From positions 904,600 through 968,599 of the forward strand of contig NHNW01000011.1 of NCBI GenBank assembly GCA_002786025.1: a stretch of 64,000 nucleotides of DNA. The letters run 5' to 3'. Origin of the DNA: Zasmidium citrigriseum. Lineage: Eukaryota > Ascomycota > Dothideomycetes > Mycosphaerellales > Mycosphaerellaceae. The notes below the pieces were generated by a model. It saw only the letters and a program-made list of their open reading frames with translations, made no database searches and was not told the DNA's origin. Positions 44,318 to 53,940 of this stretch are shown here, one piece after another (the first letter of the stretch is position 1; each line of letters begins with the position of its first letter). The position numbers and the translations under genes were made by a program.

Positions 44318-44874
44318 TCAGGTGAAGTCAACGCACGGGTTGAACGATAGAGCGAAGTCGCCGTCGGGACAATTGTGGGTGTCGAGGTTGTATGTGTTGG
44401 TGTGGCCGCATGCGTCGTGCGTTGAAGTCACCTATACGCGTTGTTAGATATCATCAGAGTCGTGCCAATCTGTGAGCTATTCATCTTACATTGAAAGGCT
44501 CGCCGTCGAAAGGATCTCCGCCAATCTTGTTGACCGTCCACCAAATGGTATTGTCCTTGAGAGTCGAGCCTAGGATGAAGCGTGGCGTGTCCTCGTTGTA
44601 GTAGTCCTTGTCAATTGAGACCCCGAGCTGGTCTGTTTCATCATGTCAGCGGATGGACATGCTCCGGGACTGGTGAATACTCACTGCCTTCGCCAAGGAT
44701 CGAGCTCGCGTAAGATACACCAGACTTGATCTCAATCGTCGGAGGAGTCCAGTTGGTCTGGTTGGCATCGGAGACGTACAAACTCATTGGGCAGTAGTTG
44801 TTGACGAAAAGATAGGACGCTTTGGTGGTTGCCAATGAGGCCAGGCAAATGGCAGCTGTGGTGAGAAGACGCAT
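44318..44874 (-). CDS. Secreted BYS1-domain protein
   Basis: Three exons: 44874-44685, 44632-44490 and 44431-44318; introns of 52 and 58 nt; 148 residues. A signal peptide (MRLLTTAAICLASLATTKA) is followed by SYLFVNNYCPMSLYVSDANQ, the start of the BYS1 family (Blastomyces yeast-phase-specific protein; PF04681). Exon 2 supplies YYNEDTPRFILGSTLKDNT and WWTVNKIGGDPFDG; exon 3 supplies THDACGHTNTYNLDTHNCPDG and ends NPCVDFT. Six cysteines fit a small disulfide-bonded extracellular protein. Family members are secreted, sometimes phase- or host-induced; function is unknown, and an effector role would be speculation. A clear TATA box lies 81 bp upstream. Confidence 0.88.
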
Positions 44875-45609
44875 GTTGACGAGTTGTTGCAACGATTGAA
44901 AGGTTGAGTGGCGAATGTAGATGGCATGCCTGTAGGGATGCGCTGCTCTTCCACTTTATATAACGCCGCCGCTCCTCGTTCCGCGGCCGTGATTGAGTGT
45001 AACCATCTTGACACTTCGCTGCACCGGCCCTTGCGACGTTGCACCGAAACTCGTTCAGCCACTCCTGTGCGGGTGTGACGATTCAAGAAAGGAAAGTCGA
45101 ATGATCACGGTGAGTCCAAGTGACAGGAACCGGCTACAGCGGATCTAGACACGTTTGTTAGCATTTGTCGTTTGATTGCATTGTGCCCGTACCTTGCGTA
45201 AGCTTCCACCTTGCGCCCAGGACGAGAGGCCACTGTGCCTTGGCAGGATATTCTTTTCACGGACGTATCGTCTGGCGAAGAATGAAATGTAGACGTCTCC
45301 GCACCTGAAACTTGTGTTTTCAGAAGCAAGAAAACCGGGTCATGCTTTGGCACGAGCAGTCTGTCAAAGGAAACCAGAACTTGATTGACAACATGCTATG
45401 TCCTCTCTGCCCTCCCATCCAGACTCTGCCTTGGCTACTCCATTTTTCGGACCGTGATCGTTGTGACGGCTGGCCGCATTGTATTGTGGCTGTGCTGTTG
45501 CGCAAGCCCAATATCGTAGGCATGTGCTTGTCCCGCCGGGTGTTCTATCAGGTCTCGCTCGTGGCCTGAGGGCGCTTGTTCCTCGTATTCATCAGGTCAT
45601 CGTCTCGCC
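44875..45609. promoter_or_regulatory. Promoter region of the BYS1 gene and 3' flank of LSM2
   Basis: 735 bp between minus-strand genes. Apart from the TATA element near 44,955-44,962, no feature was recognised. Confidence 0.5.
44955..44962 (-). promoter_or_regulatory. TATA box of the BYS1 gene
   Basis: On the minus strand the sequence reads TATATAAA, a consensus TATA box, about 81 bp before the ATG at 44874. Confidence 0.6.
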
Positions 45610-46094
45610 TCAACCTTGCTGCTTCGCCTTTGCTGCGGTCTGTGATGCTTCTGTACAAAATTCGTGATCAGCAAACGCCCTCCACAGGTACAGGCACAAT
45701 GACAGTTTCATACCTCTTCGTGTAGCGTCCTCAAGTAATGGCGTATCCACTGCGTTCGCGGGGAGGTGTACGTAGCGCACTACACTGCCTCGAATGAAGA
45801 CATTCTTGACCGAGCTCTACACAGGCGATCATCAGCTTGTCATGTCCTTGTCCATGTAACCACAGTAGCCAGGCCTCCGGCATTGGCCTAGACCGTCATG
45901 CCTTATTGCGCCTAAATTGTGTCTCAACTCACCAGGTGTGGGTACTTCAGCTCTTCAACCACCTGAATGTCATCCAGCTTGATGTTGAGGTACTGATCCA
46001 CGCTCTTCAAGGTCCCGCGTATCGAGATGTCGTTCTTCAACTCCACCGTCACCTCGTGATTGACCAGAGTCTTGAAAAAGCTGAAGAAGAGCAT
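45610..46094 (-). CDS. LSM2: U6 snRNA-associated Sm-like protein LSm2
   Basis: Three short exons, 46094-45933, 45816-45714 and 45650-45610, with introns of 116 and 63 nt; 101 residues. Reconstructed by continuity: MLFFSFFKTLVNHEVTVELK, then NDISIRGTLKSVDQYLNIKL (Sm1 motif), DDIQVVEELKYPHL, then SSVKNVFIRGSVVRYVHLP (Sm2 motif) and AVDTPLLEDATRR. The last exon adds EASQTAAKAKQQG. This is almost word for word LSm2, part of the LSm1-7 decay ring and the LSm2-8 ring that binds the U6 3' end. Full length for the family. Its fragments are too short to show as ORFs. Together with PRP4, it is the second spliceosomal gene in the window. Confidence 0.95.
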
Positions 46095-46371
46095 GACGGC
46101 GATCGCGAATCGTGTTGTTTCGGTGCGCTATCGGAATGGTGGCGGCATTGTTTTGGAAGTGGAGGTTCGTTTGCTGAGTTGGAAGTCGAGCTTCAAGACG
46201 TCACGTGCACGAAATCTACACTTGCCTGAGGCATAAACAACAACGTTCACACCACAAAGTAATGCAATCAGATCGTTTGAATGAAACCGCAGGTCGGATG
46301 TATATGAGTGAGTGTTACGGCCATTATTACATAGTTATAGTTTTCGATCATCAACGAAGATCACCCCATCA

Positions 46372-49056
46372 TCACAAGTCTTTCCTCGCCCAGCCGACAA
46401 GGCATCTCCAACTGGCGTTGCCTTTCCCTCCCTCCTCCAAAGCCTTCACCACATCATCCAAGACTTTCTTCTCACTTCTTCCCATTTCGGCACTGAGCTT
46501 CAGCTGCCACTGCTCCCACATTCTGGCGCCAACGAGACCTGTCATGGCGCGAACGTCCTTCGTACTACCAGTGAGTGGTGCCGAGAACTCAGTAACGGTA
46601 CCATCAGCAGCAATGCAGCGTTCTGTTGCTTGAGCAGCGTTGCCAGTCTTTCCCGAGTCGTTCCATCTTGGTACTGCATCAGCTACAGGTAAAACCATCC
46701 AAGCCCGCTTGATTTCGTGGAAGCCTGCACGCTTAAGGCGAGGCAGGAAGTTCTTGCCGGAGCATGGATCATATCCGCGAGTCTTGAGGTTGAAAGCAAA
46801 CTCGACGCCAAGTGCCTGGCCAAGCTCGTCAGGATGCACCAGCTCAGCGTCGAGCAGGTCGAACTCTAGGTAACCGCCTGGTTTCAACACTCGCAGACAC
46901 TCGCGCAATGTCAATTCCCATTCATCAGCTGCAAACCCCTTCGGCCAGGTCGTCTTGAGGTGGAAGTACAAATTTCGAGCCGATACGACGTCGAAATAGT
47001 CCATGGCGAACGGCAGCTCCCAGAGCTTTGGTGAGGTTACGACGAAGTGGTTGTTTGGACCCTCGAGGGAGGCAACATGAGCTTCAGCGTCCGATGACAC
47101 TGTCGTGTAAATGGCTGCATCAGGATGGTCTGCTGCGACTGTCCATGCCCAGCTGCAGTGTACCTGTCCAGCGAGATCCAGAACTCTGACGTTTCGTCGG
47201 GTCTTGAAGCTTTGAACGATAGGACTTGTCAAAAGCTTGCCACCGTTGACTTCTTTCTGAGCTGCAAGATGCCACGAGGATGATCGAAGTTGTTCCAGAG
47301 CCTGTCGTTCTCGGTCGGCCTGCGCGATGATCTCCTTCGTCTCGTCCTCGGGTGCCGAGGGAAGGAAAGACGAGATGGGACGTTGAGGTGCAGGTCGTTC
47401 GGTGTCTTTGATCTCATATTTCCCGTTGAGCTGCTCCGCATGTTGCTTTTGAAGGCTGATGCGCTTGACGTGCTCAGCTTCAGCTCGCGCCTGCCTGTGG
47501 CGAAACACGTCTCTAGCACGCTGCGAACGCTTCGTATGCCGCCATGCCTCCCAGAATGTACCATCGTGTATTGGAGAAATGCGTTTCTTCTCTGGGGTGC
47601 TGGTATCTGCTTTGTCCACCGGAGATTCCGAGTCAGCAAAACGAACAGACTTCTTCCCAGGTGATGTGTCATCAGAAGGTGGAGATGGCTGATCAGGGGT
47701 CATGGGAGTCGCATCTGCCACGTCGCGGAAGCTGGCAGTAACGTCGTCTTCTTCACAAAGAGCCTGCATGTATGCATTCTGGGCCGAGAGCCATAGCTGA
47801 GTCCGATTGATGTTCGCCGCAGCACTTTGCTTCAGTGCATCGTCGTACTTATCGTCGATTTCGTCGACTTCGAATATCGCCTCGATGGGAGAGAAAGCAA
47901 CCTTGCGCGCAGTCACAGGATCTGTTGTTGTGGTAGGGGATTTGACAGTGACAACATGCTCGACTGGGTCCTTGGATCGTTCACGCCACGGTAAATCGTA
48001 AAATGTCGTAGCTGTGCTTGTCGTTGGAGCTTGTTTGGGTGAACGGAAAGGCACGCCATAGAATTCGGTAGCAGTACTGGTTGTCGGGGCTGGCTCGGCT
48101 CCTGCCCAGTTCTGTCGTGCCATGGTAGAATCAAGAGAGGCAAAGAATCCACCTGGAGATGGCACTGACAGAGCCGAAAGCTCGTCCTCCGGGGTCTCTG
48201 AGTCGCTTGGCGACAGGTCCGAGGTCCTGATCTTGAATTGTCCTGTGACTGGAGGAGACTCAACAACCTCCCTCATCTCATGAACTGTGGCCTCTGGGAT
48301 CTCAATCACGGTCTCTTGTGAGTTGTTTCGGTCGTCTGGATGAAGATGTTGAAGTAAATTCTCCACAGATGGATTGAGCTGGACAGGCGGTTCCCATGCA
48401 AGGTCGGCATCGATAACTTCTTGAAGTTCGGGAGTAGATGGGCAGCTTGACCTTGCAAGTTCTTCTGACGTTTGACTCCCGTCCAGCGAAGGCGTCGACG
48501 AAGTGCTCGGTACTCGGAGGCTTCTTTCCTGCAGTCGGACAAGAATGGATGGAGACAGATTCATCTTGAGGGGCGGTGACAATGCGGTTGCCGACTGAAG
48601 CTTCTCGATCGTAGGCCATTGGGACGGAGAGGGAATGACCAGTGACGGGTATCGGTTCTTGTTATGTTTTCCGTTGACTCTCTTCTTGACCGACGACGAG
48701 AGCTTGATTGGAACCTCCTCCGAGTCGCTATCAGAAATATCATAGAGCTCATCAAAGCTTTTTGAACTGCGTTTGCTCCACAGTGAACTTTGGTCTGACT
48801 CAGAGGAATCTGAGTTGCTGGGGTCAGGACTCGTTTCAAGAATCGGCGCGGATGTCACGGAGGTGATCGCTCTGGGTGTCGGAAAGTCATCGCTGAGGGG
48901 TGAGGTGACCTTCGGCCATGGTTGTAGGTTTTGAGGTGGTGCCCGGCGGAGTGAGACCTGGGGGGTGTCTTCTATTACTGTATTACGAAAGCCTTGATCA
49001 CTGCGAACCGGCGCAGACGGCTTGAAAGCTATCGGTCGTAAGGTTGAGCTGGCCAT
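46372..49056 (-). CDS. Large protein with C-terminal SAM-dependent methyltransferase domain
   Basis: Single exon, 894 residues from the first ATG (49056); the frame stays open another 36 codons upstream without an ATG. Residues 1-560 are disordered, Ser/Pro/Asp-rich, with two near-copies of a short motif (PTTSTATEFYGVPFR and PTTSTATTFYDLPWR). A charged coiled-coil follows (about 520-600). The C-terminal 270 residues form a class I methyltransferase: RNVRVLDLAGQVHCSWAW is a divergent motif I, PFAMDYFDVVSARNLYFHL the motif IV region, and LRECLRVLKPGGYLEFDLLD motifs V-VI. Substrate unknown. Motif I lacks the usual GxGxG glycines, so activity is uncertain. Related proteins exist widely in ascomycetes, as far as I recall. 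Confidence 0.85.
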   Translation of the reverse strand: MASSTLRPIAFKPSAPVRSDQGFRNTVIEDTPQVSLRRAPPQNLQPWPKVTSPLSDDFPTPRAITSVTSAPILETSPDPSNSDSSESDQSSLWSKRSSKSFDELYDISDSDSEEVPIKLSSSVKKRVNGKHNKNRYPSLVIPSPSQWPTIEKLQSATALSPPLKMNLSPSILVRLQERSLRVPSTSSTPSLDGSQTSEELARSSCPSTPELQEVIDADLAWEPPVQLNPSVENLLQHLHPDDRNNSQETVIEIPEATVHEMREVVESPPVTGQFKIRTSDLSPSDSETPEDELSALSVPSPGGFFASLDSTMARQNWAGAEPAPTTSTATEFYGVPFRSPKQAPTTSTATTFYDLPWRERSKDPVEHVVTVKSPTTTTDPVTARKVAFSPIEAIFEVDEIDDKYDDALKQSAAANINRTQLWLSAQNAYMQALCEEDDVTASFRDVADATPMTPDQPSPPSDDTSPGKKSVRFADSESPVDKADTSTPEKKRISPIHDGTFWEAWRHTKRSQRARDVFRHRQARAEAEHVKRISLQKQHAEQLNGKYEIKDTERPAPQRPISSFLPSAPEDETKEIIAQADRERQALEQLRSSSWHLAAQKEVNGGKLLTSPIVQSFKTRRNVRVLDLAGQVHCSWAWTVAADHPDAAIYTTVSSDAEAHVASLEGPNNHFVVTSPKLWELPFAMDYFDVVSARNLYFHLKTTWPKGFAADEWELTLRECLRVLKPGGYLEFDLLDAELVHPDELGQALGVEFAFNLKTRGYDPCSGKNFLPRLKRAGFHEIKRAWMVLPVADAVPRWNDSGKTGNAAQATERCIAADGTVTEFSAPLTGSTKDVRAMTGLVGARMWEQWQLKLSAEMGRSEKKVLDDVVKALEEGGKGNASWRCLVGWARKDL

Positions 49057-49425
49057 GTCGTCTTCGATGTTGACGACAGGCAGTCCTTCTACGTGTCGTT
49101 GTGTTCCAAGAGATTGTATGCCGACCCGCGGTGGTGAGTATGTATGTACGGAAGCTTCGATCAACGAAGTATCCTAAGCCCAAAACAAGAAACAAAAGCG
49201 AAAGAAAAGCAGATCGGACGAACACCACGAACGCAGAACCGGTGCAGTAGATCAGAAAGGAAGAGTAAGCAGATCACCTGCGCGGCACAGCTCCTTATAC
49301 AGCCAAAACCTCTTCGACCTGGGCATCCGCAGTAAGGTCACACGAACTCCAGTCAGTGGGCGGTTAGCAGGATTCCCATGCTCAGAGCATTACGACGTGG
49401 TCAAGGCTGGCGCTAAAGCCGAGAC
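49057..49425. other. Intergenic region, no gene seen
   Basis: About 370 bp upstream of the methyltransferase gene. The first 108 bp are the ATG-less open extension of its frame; the rest looks like promoter. Confidence 0.5.
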
Positions 49426-49899
49426 TCATTTACGGTCGGCGGCCTGGTTGGATTCCAGAAGATGTTTGCCCCGTTTCTGCTCGAACGGGCCGCATTCGAG
49501 GTCGCACACGCAGAGCTGGGCGCGATGACCGGAGAAAGTGCCTGTCGAATAGAAACGGGTGGATGAGAGTAGACGCTGAGAAGATTCGCTGAGGGTTTGG
49601 AGGGCGCTTAGCTCAGAGCCAATCAATGAACGGCCCTTCTCACGTCGCGCAGCATCTGGACAGCGCAACGCGTACCTGATTTCTGAGAAGGCAATATATG
49701 CACGTATGCCGTATTCTTCGATGGAGCCGTGTTGTCCGACAACAGGATGCATGATGGTGCCATTGCAGATGCAGAGAGGAAGGCGTCCAACGCGTGGACA
49801 AGAAGTGAAGTCGGCTTTCGTCTGCCAATTCTCCGACCGCTCGGCCCGGCGCGGACCTGGACCTTGTCGGCGGACCCATGACGTGAAGTTGGATATCAA
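49426..49899 (-). CDS. Small hypothetical protein (uncertain)
   Basis: An uninterrupted 157-codon frame starting MISNFTSWVRRQGPG. The text is moderately protein-like (SIEEYGIRAYIAFSEIRYAL; AQLCVCDLECGPFEQKRGKH) and has six cysteines, but I recognise no family. A GTACGC/CGACAG pair inside it could be an intron but gives a less convincing frame. It sits head-to-head with the epimerase gene, only 64 bp apart, so its leader would overlap that promoter. It may be a real gene, a longer gene with an unseen first exon, or chance. Confidence 0.35.
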   Translation of the reverse strand: MISNFTSWVRRQGPGPRRAERSENWQTKADFTSCPRVGRLPLCICNGTIMHPVVGQHGSIEEYGIRAYIAFSEIRYALRCPDAARREKGRSLIGSELSALQTLSESSQRLLSSTRFYSTGTFSGHRAQLCVCDLECGPFEQKRGKHLLESNQAADRK

Positions 49900-49963
49900 A
49901 CCTTTTGCTGAGCCATAGGTCTTTCACCACAGAACGACACCGGCGATTCATCAATCATTGACC

Positions 49964-50816
49964 ATGGCGCCACCAGCGATCATAGCACCATCAATTTTAA
50001 GTGCCGACTTTGGCGCCCTGGGCAAGGCATGCTCAGATACTATGGAGCATGGCGCGGATTGGCTGCACGTCGATATCATGGACGGCCACTTTGTCCCGAA
50101 CATGACCTTTGGCGCTCCCGTCGTGACCATGATCCGGCCGCATGTTGAGAAGCCCAAAGAAGGCTTTGGCAGGGGCACGTTCGACTGCCACATGATGATA
50201 GCGGAGGTAAGATGTGTGTCTCGCAGAAGCTGATTGGTGATGTGTGCTGATCGACGCAGTAGCCGAAGAAATGGGTGAAAGACTTCAAGAAGGCAGGGTG
50301 TGACTTGTACTGCTTCCACTATGAAGCCGCTGTTTCGTCAACGGCCGCGGAGACGCCAGAGGGCCACAGCGATCAGAAGACCAGCCCCAAAGAAATGATC
50401 AAATACATCCACGACCAGGGAATGCGGGCTGGCATTGCGATCAAGCCCAAGACGCCCGTGGATGTGCTCTACGAGATCCTGGACAATCCAAACAAGGAGG
50501 AAGTACCTGATGTACGTTCTTACCGCGCATGTTTACTTCATTCGCTAACGGCCTGCAGATGGCACTGGTGATGACAGTCGAGCCTGGATTCGGCGGCCAG
50601 AAGTTCATGGCCGACATGATGCCCAAGGTCGAAGCGCTAAGGAAGCGATATCCAGATCTGAACATTGAAGTCGATGGTGGTCTAGGCGAGAAGACTATCG
50701 ATACCGCTGCGGACGCTGGCGCGAACGTGATAGTGGCGGGAAGTGCTGTATTTGGCGCGAAGGACCCAAGTCAGGTCATCAAGTTGCTTCGAGACGCTGT
50801 TGAGAAACGCCGATGA
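49964..50816 (+). CDS. RPE1: Ribulose-phosphate 3-epimerase
   Basis: Three exons: 49964-50206, 50263-50511 and 50559-50816; introns of 56 and 47 nt; 249 residues. Motifs: [14 protein letters not shown] (substrate Ser and start of the TIM barrel), [16 protein letters not shown] with metal and catalytic Asp, FDCHMMI with metal His, [27 protein letters not shown] for phosphate binding, and [12 protein letters not shown] with the second catalytic Asp. It interconverts ribulose-5-phosphate and xylulose-5-phosphate in the pentose phosphate pathway, in the cytosol. The first acceptor reads CAGTAG: the second AG is used, since the first would put an in-frame stop next. It is the last intact gene before the RIP-mutated block. 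Confidence 0.96.
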
Positions 50817-51839
50817 CTCCAGGGCAGCAGACTCTGAAGAGTTCGCAATCTCACCAGCGCTGTCGTCAGTGCGGTGATTGTGAAGTTGAAGTGAAGAGGC
50901 CATCCAGGTCATAACCTATCTCACGTGAGTCAGACCCTCCATCGAGGTGTTTGCGGGCCGCGTTTACGTAACAACTTCGACTCCGACACGACTCCAATAT
51001 AGCTTAATCAAGTCCACCAATCGGACACTTCCCTTAATGCACGTCTACTAAACACACCGTACGGCCTACTACTTAAACACCTCTATAGAGGGTCTAATTC
51101 TAAATAGTAATCTCTTCGTAGGTAAGACGCTTTAAGGCGTTTAGTGCGGTTCTTTAACGCGTAATATCTCGTTTACTAAGTATAATATCGAAAATCTAAC
51201 CGTAAACTTTATACTTCTAATACTAGTAAGTACGCCTATCTACTTTTTATTACTAATTCTATAACCGTTCGCTAGCTTCGTTAGTCGAAGCTAGAAAACG
51301 CGACGCGTATAATGTATATCTAGTACTAACTACCCCTCGATAGCGGTAATAACCCTAATATACTAGTTCTAATACTACTCCGATATATAAGCTCGCTCGT
51401 AGTAATCCGCTCTATAACCTCCTACTATTTTCCTTATTATATTAGACACTTATCGGATCCTTCGTAGTCTAAGGGCTAGGCTATATATTAGCCTAGCTAC
51501 GTGCTCGATAGCGAGTAGGTGCCGCTACTACTCTTAGAATACCTTCTAGCGGTACGAATCGTCGTCCTCTCGAGCCTCGTAATCTAAATATAGCTACCCC
51601 GGGTCTAGTAATAGTTAGAACTCTATACTCGAGGACGAGGAGTACGCGGTCGGCTAGGCGGTAGTAATACGCTAGTCTTAATAATAGGGGGTCGTTAAGG
51701 GTAACTCCTAGTATATATAAGAGCTCGAAGGTAAGGTAGTAAGGTAGACGGGGTAGTATATTCTAAAAAAACAACGGGGTGCGTACTTCTATCTAAGACT
51801 TCTCTACGGCTACTTCTAAAGACGTACCTCGTCCTACGC

Positions 51840-53090
51840 CTAATAGGTATATCGAATAGCGTATATCGGACAACTTTAACGGTTAGGTTAGTAATCGGAT
51901 AGCGAATATAACGGGTTACTTACTAGCTAAGCTAAGGGCGCTCGTATTCGACTCTATATCGTAGGATAGTCGATAGGACGGCTATATCCACGCTATTATA
52001 AAGGCTAGTTTAAAGTAGGTTCTTAATAAGCTATATCCTAGGAAGAACTTTAAGCCTAAGTAGGCGTAGGTAGATATACTTATTAGTCTATTATATTATA
52101 GGTAGGATATACTCTTTATTACGGCTACTAGACTAGGTAAGAGTCTTATATTCTAGGGATATACGGTATTAACTAGCCGTATAACATTATAGATTATACT
52201 ACTTACGAAGCTAGGCGAGGAGTAAGCCTAGGATCTTACTAGTATCGGAAATAGTAGTTTGTTAAAGGTAGTACTTATTAGTACTAAGACTAAGCGGCTA
52301 GATCCTAATCTATTCGACGATATCTAGGCGTTAAAGTATAACTACTTAGTTATAGGGCCTAAATAGGCTATATTACCCGAGTTCCTTATACTCTTACGAG
52401 ACCCGAGTTTCTAGAGCTACCTAGGTCTAGTAGTATACAATAAGATCTATCTAATTAAAACGTAGAGGGCTAACTTTCGGCTAGAGTTCTAGTTAATCCG
52501 GTAGCTACGTACTATCCTTCGTAAGGATATATTATAGTTTAGGTCGATAGGTACTATAGATAAAGACATAGAGAAGTTCGTATTAAAACACGTAGGCTTC
52601 CGCCGTATCGGAGCCGCTACGGAACCCTACGTTACGCGTATCTATCGTACTAGTGTTAATCGTATCGACTAGAAGTATATGTTCCTTAATGTACTAAAGG
52701 GTAGTAGCCTAGGTAGTAAGCTCGGACGTCTATACTTTATATTAGGTAGTACGGTTAGTAGTATAGGCGTAGGCGAGCCTCGAGAATTAAAGAAGACAAT
52801 TATCTTTATCGATAGCCGCGAGTCCGTTACTAAGGTAGTAAACTAGCTTCGCACTTAGTTAGTTACGATAACGGCTAACTACGAGGATAAGAGTAAGTAG
52901 TTTATATAGGAGCCTACTAGTCCGCGGTCTATACTACGTTTAGTATAGGTATATACGTCCGGAGTCTCGATATACGATAGAGGGTTCTAATATAATAAGT
53001 TTTATAAAGAGGATAGTTATATTCGTATTATAGTTGCGACTACTATACTAAGTACTAGAGTTAATCCCCCGTATGTTAAGGTCGTTATCT
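51840..53090 (+). pseudogene. RIP-destroyed RecQ-type helicase (telomere-linked helicase-like)
   Basis: One frame reads as protein throughout, broken only by TAG/TAA codons. ATRLGKSLIF at about 52,124-52,150 is a helicase Walker A (GxGKS, one Gly changed to Arg). The stretch ITL*IILLTKLGEE*A is the motif Ia region. LVVYNKIYLIKT at 52,430-52,465 fits the DExH box LVVxDEIHLxKT with Asp to Asn, Glu to Lys and His to Tyr, exactly the G-to-A and C-to-T changes of RIP. KKTIIFIDSRESVTK (about 52,787-52,830) is motif IV, and IIVATTILSTRVNPP (about 53,030-53,075) is motif V. The order is that of a RecQ helicase, and the text resembles the repeated RecQ helicases found near chromosome ends in many fungi. 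It cannot be functional. Beginning and end are not determined; motif VI is unclear. Confidence 0.7.
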
Positions 53091-53484
53091 AATAGCTCTT
53101 CCCTATTACTATATATCTACTAGACTTACGCTAGCGGCTTAGTCGATATAGGTGTCTTCTTAGCCGAGGATCCTTAGTTATATAGTATTTGCCGGACTAG
53201 ATAGACGATACTATAGCGCTTTATCCTTCGGAGTCTACTATAGCTACTAATAGTCGTATCGGGGTCGTATCGGAATAGTAGTTATCGCTAGATCGCAATT
53301 ATAGTAGTAGTAATCTATAGCTAGAGTCGCTATCTAGATTTAATTCTAATAATACGCCTATAGAGGATACGATTGTTAGCCCGGCCGGGTTCGTAGAGTT
53401 AGACGCCGAGATAATAGATAATAAGGCTAGTGTTATTATAGCTAGCTAGAGTAGGTATCGATCGATTCTACTAGTATCGTCGTA

Positions 53485-53526
53485 GAGTTAGAGTTAGAGT
53501 TAGAGCCGGAGCTAGAGCTAGAGCTA
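53485..53526 (+). repeat. Hexanucleotide tandem repeat, 7 units
   Basis: Units GAGTTA x3, GAGCCG, GAGCTA x3, each 6 bp. Probably once encoded an acidic Glu-Leu/Pro-type run; now inside the RIP block. Confidence 0.7.
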
Positions 53527-53703
53527 GTTATAAAGCTAGTTATAGGGCTATTCTCGGTCTAAGAAGAAGGATTCTTAGCGCTATTAGAACTAGGCCGAGA
53601 TAGATTAACGAAAGAAGATATCCGAAGGGCCGTCCGCTTAGTTTAAGTTATTATAGAATACGCTATATACTAGGCAGTATTACGACGATATACTAGGCGA
53701 GGT

Positions 53704-53940
53704 AGACTATAACAAGCGCCCTTCTCTAGTCCTAAAAGAAAACTATTACAACCGTTGTAATAAATCCCTCGAATCCGACTTCCTTATTACGAAGCTAGTT
53801 ACTCGGCCTATTAAGAAACCTAGTACGAATACCCGTATAGGTCTCGTACTCGTTATTATCGATCGATAGTATTCTAAGATATTAGGTCTACTTTATCCTA
53901 CGAGCTAGCGCCGGTTTGTACTTCCTTCGATAATACTAAT
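53704..53940 (+). pseudogene. Fossil coding frame of unknown type
   Basis: Read in one frame, the sequence gives a protein-like stretch (KRPSLVLKENYYNRCNKSLE; RIGLVLVIID) interrupted by TAG only. It lies about 600 bp past the helicase fossil and may be its continuation or a separate ORF. Not identified. Confidence 0.35.

Noticed and set aside
51340..51360. TAACCCTAA-like telomere repeat
   Set aside because: A single chance occurrence; no array of telomeric units anywhere in the window.
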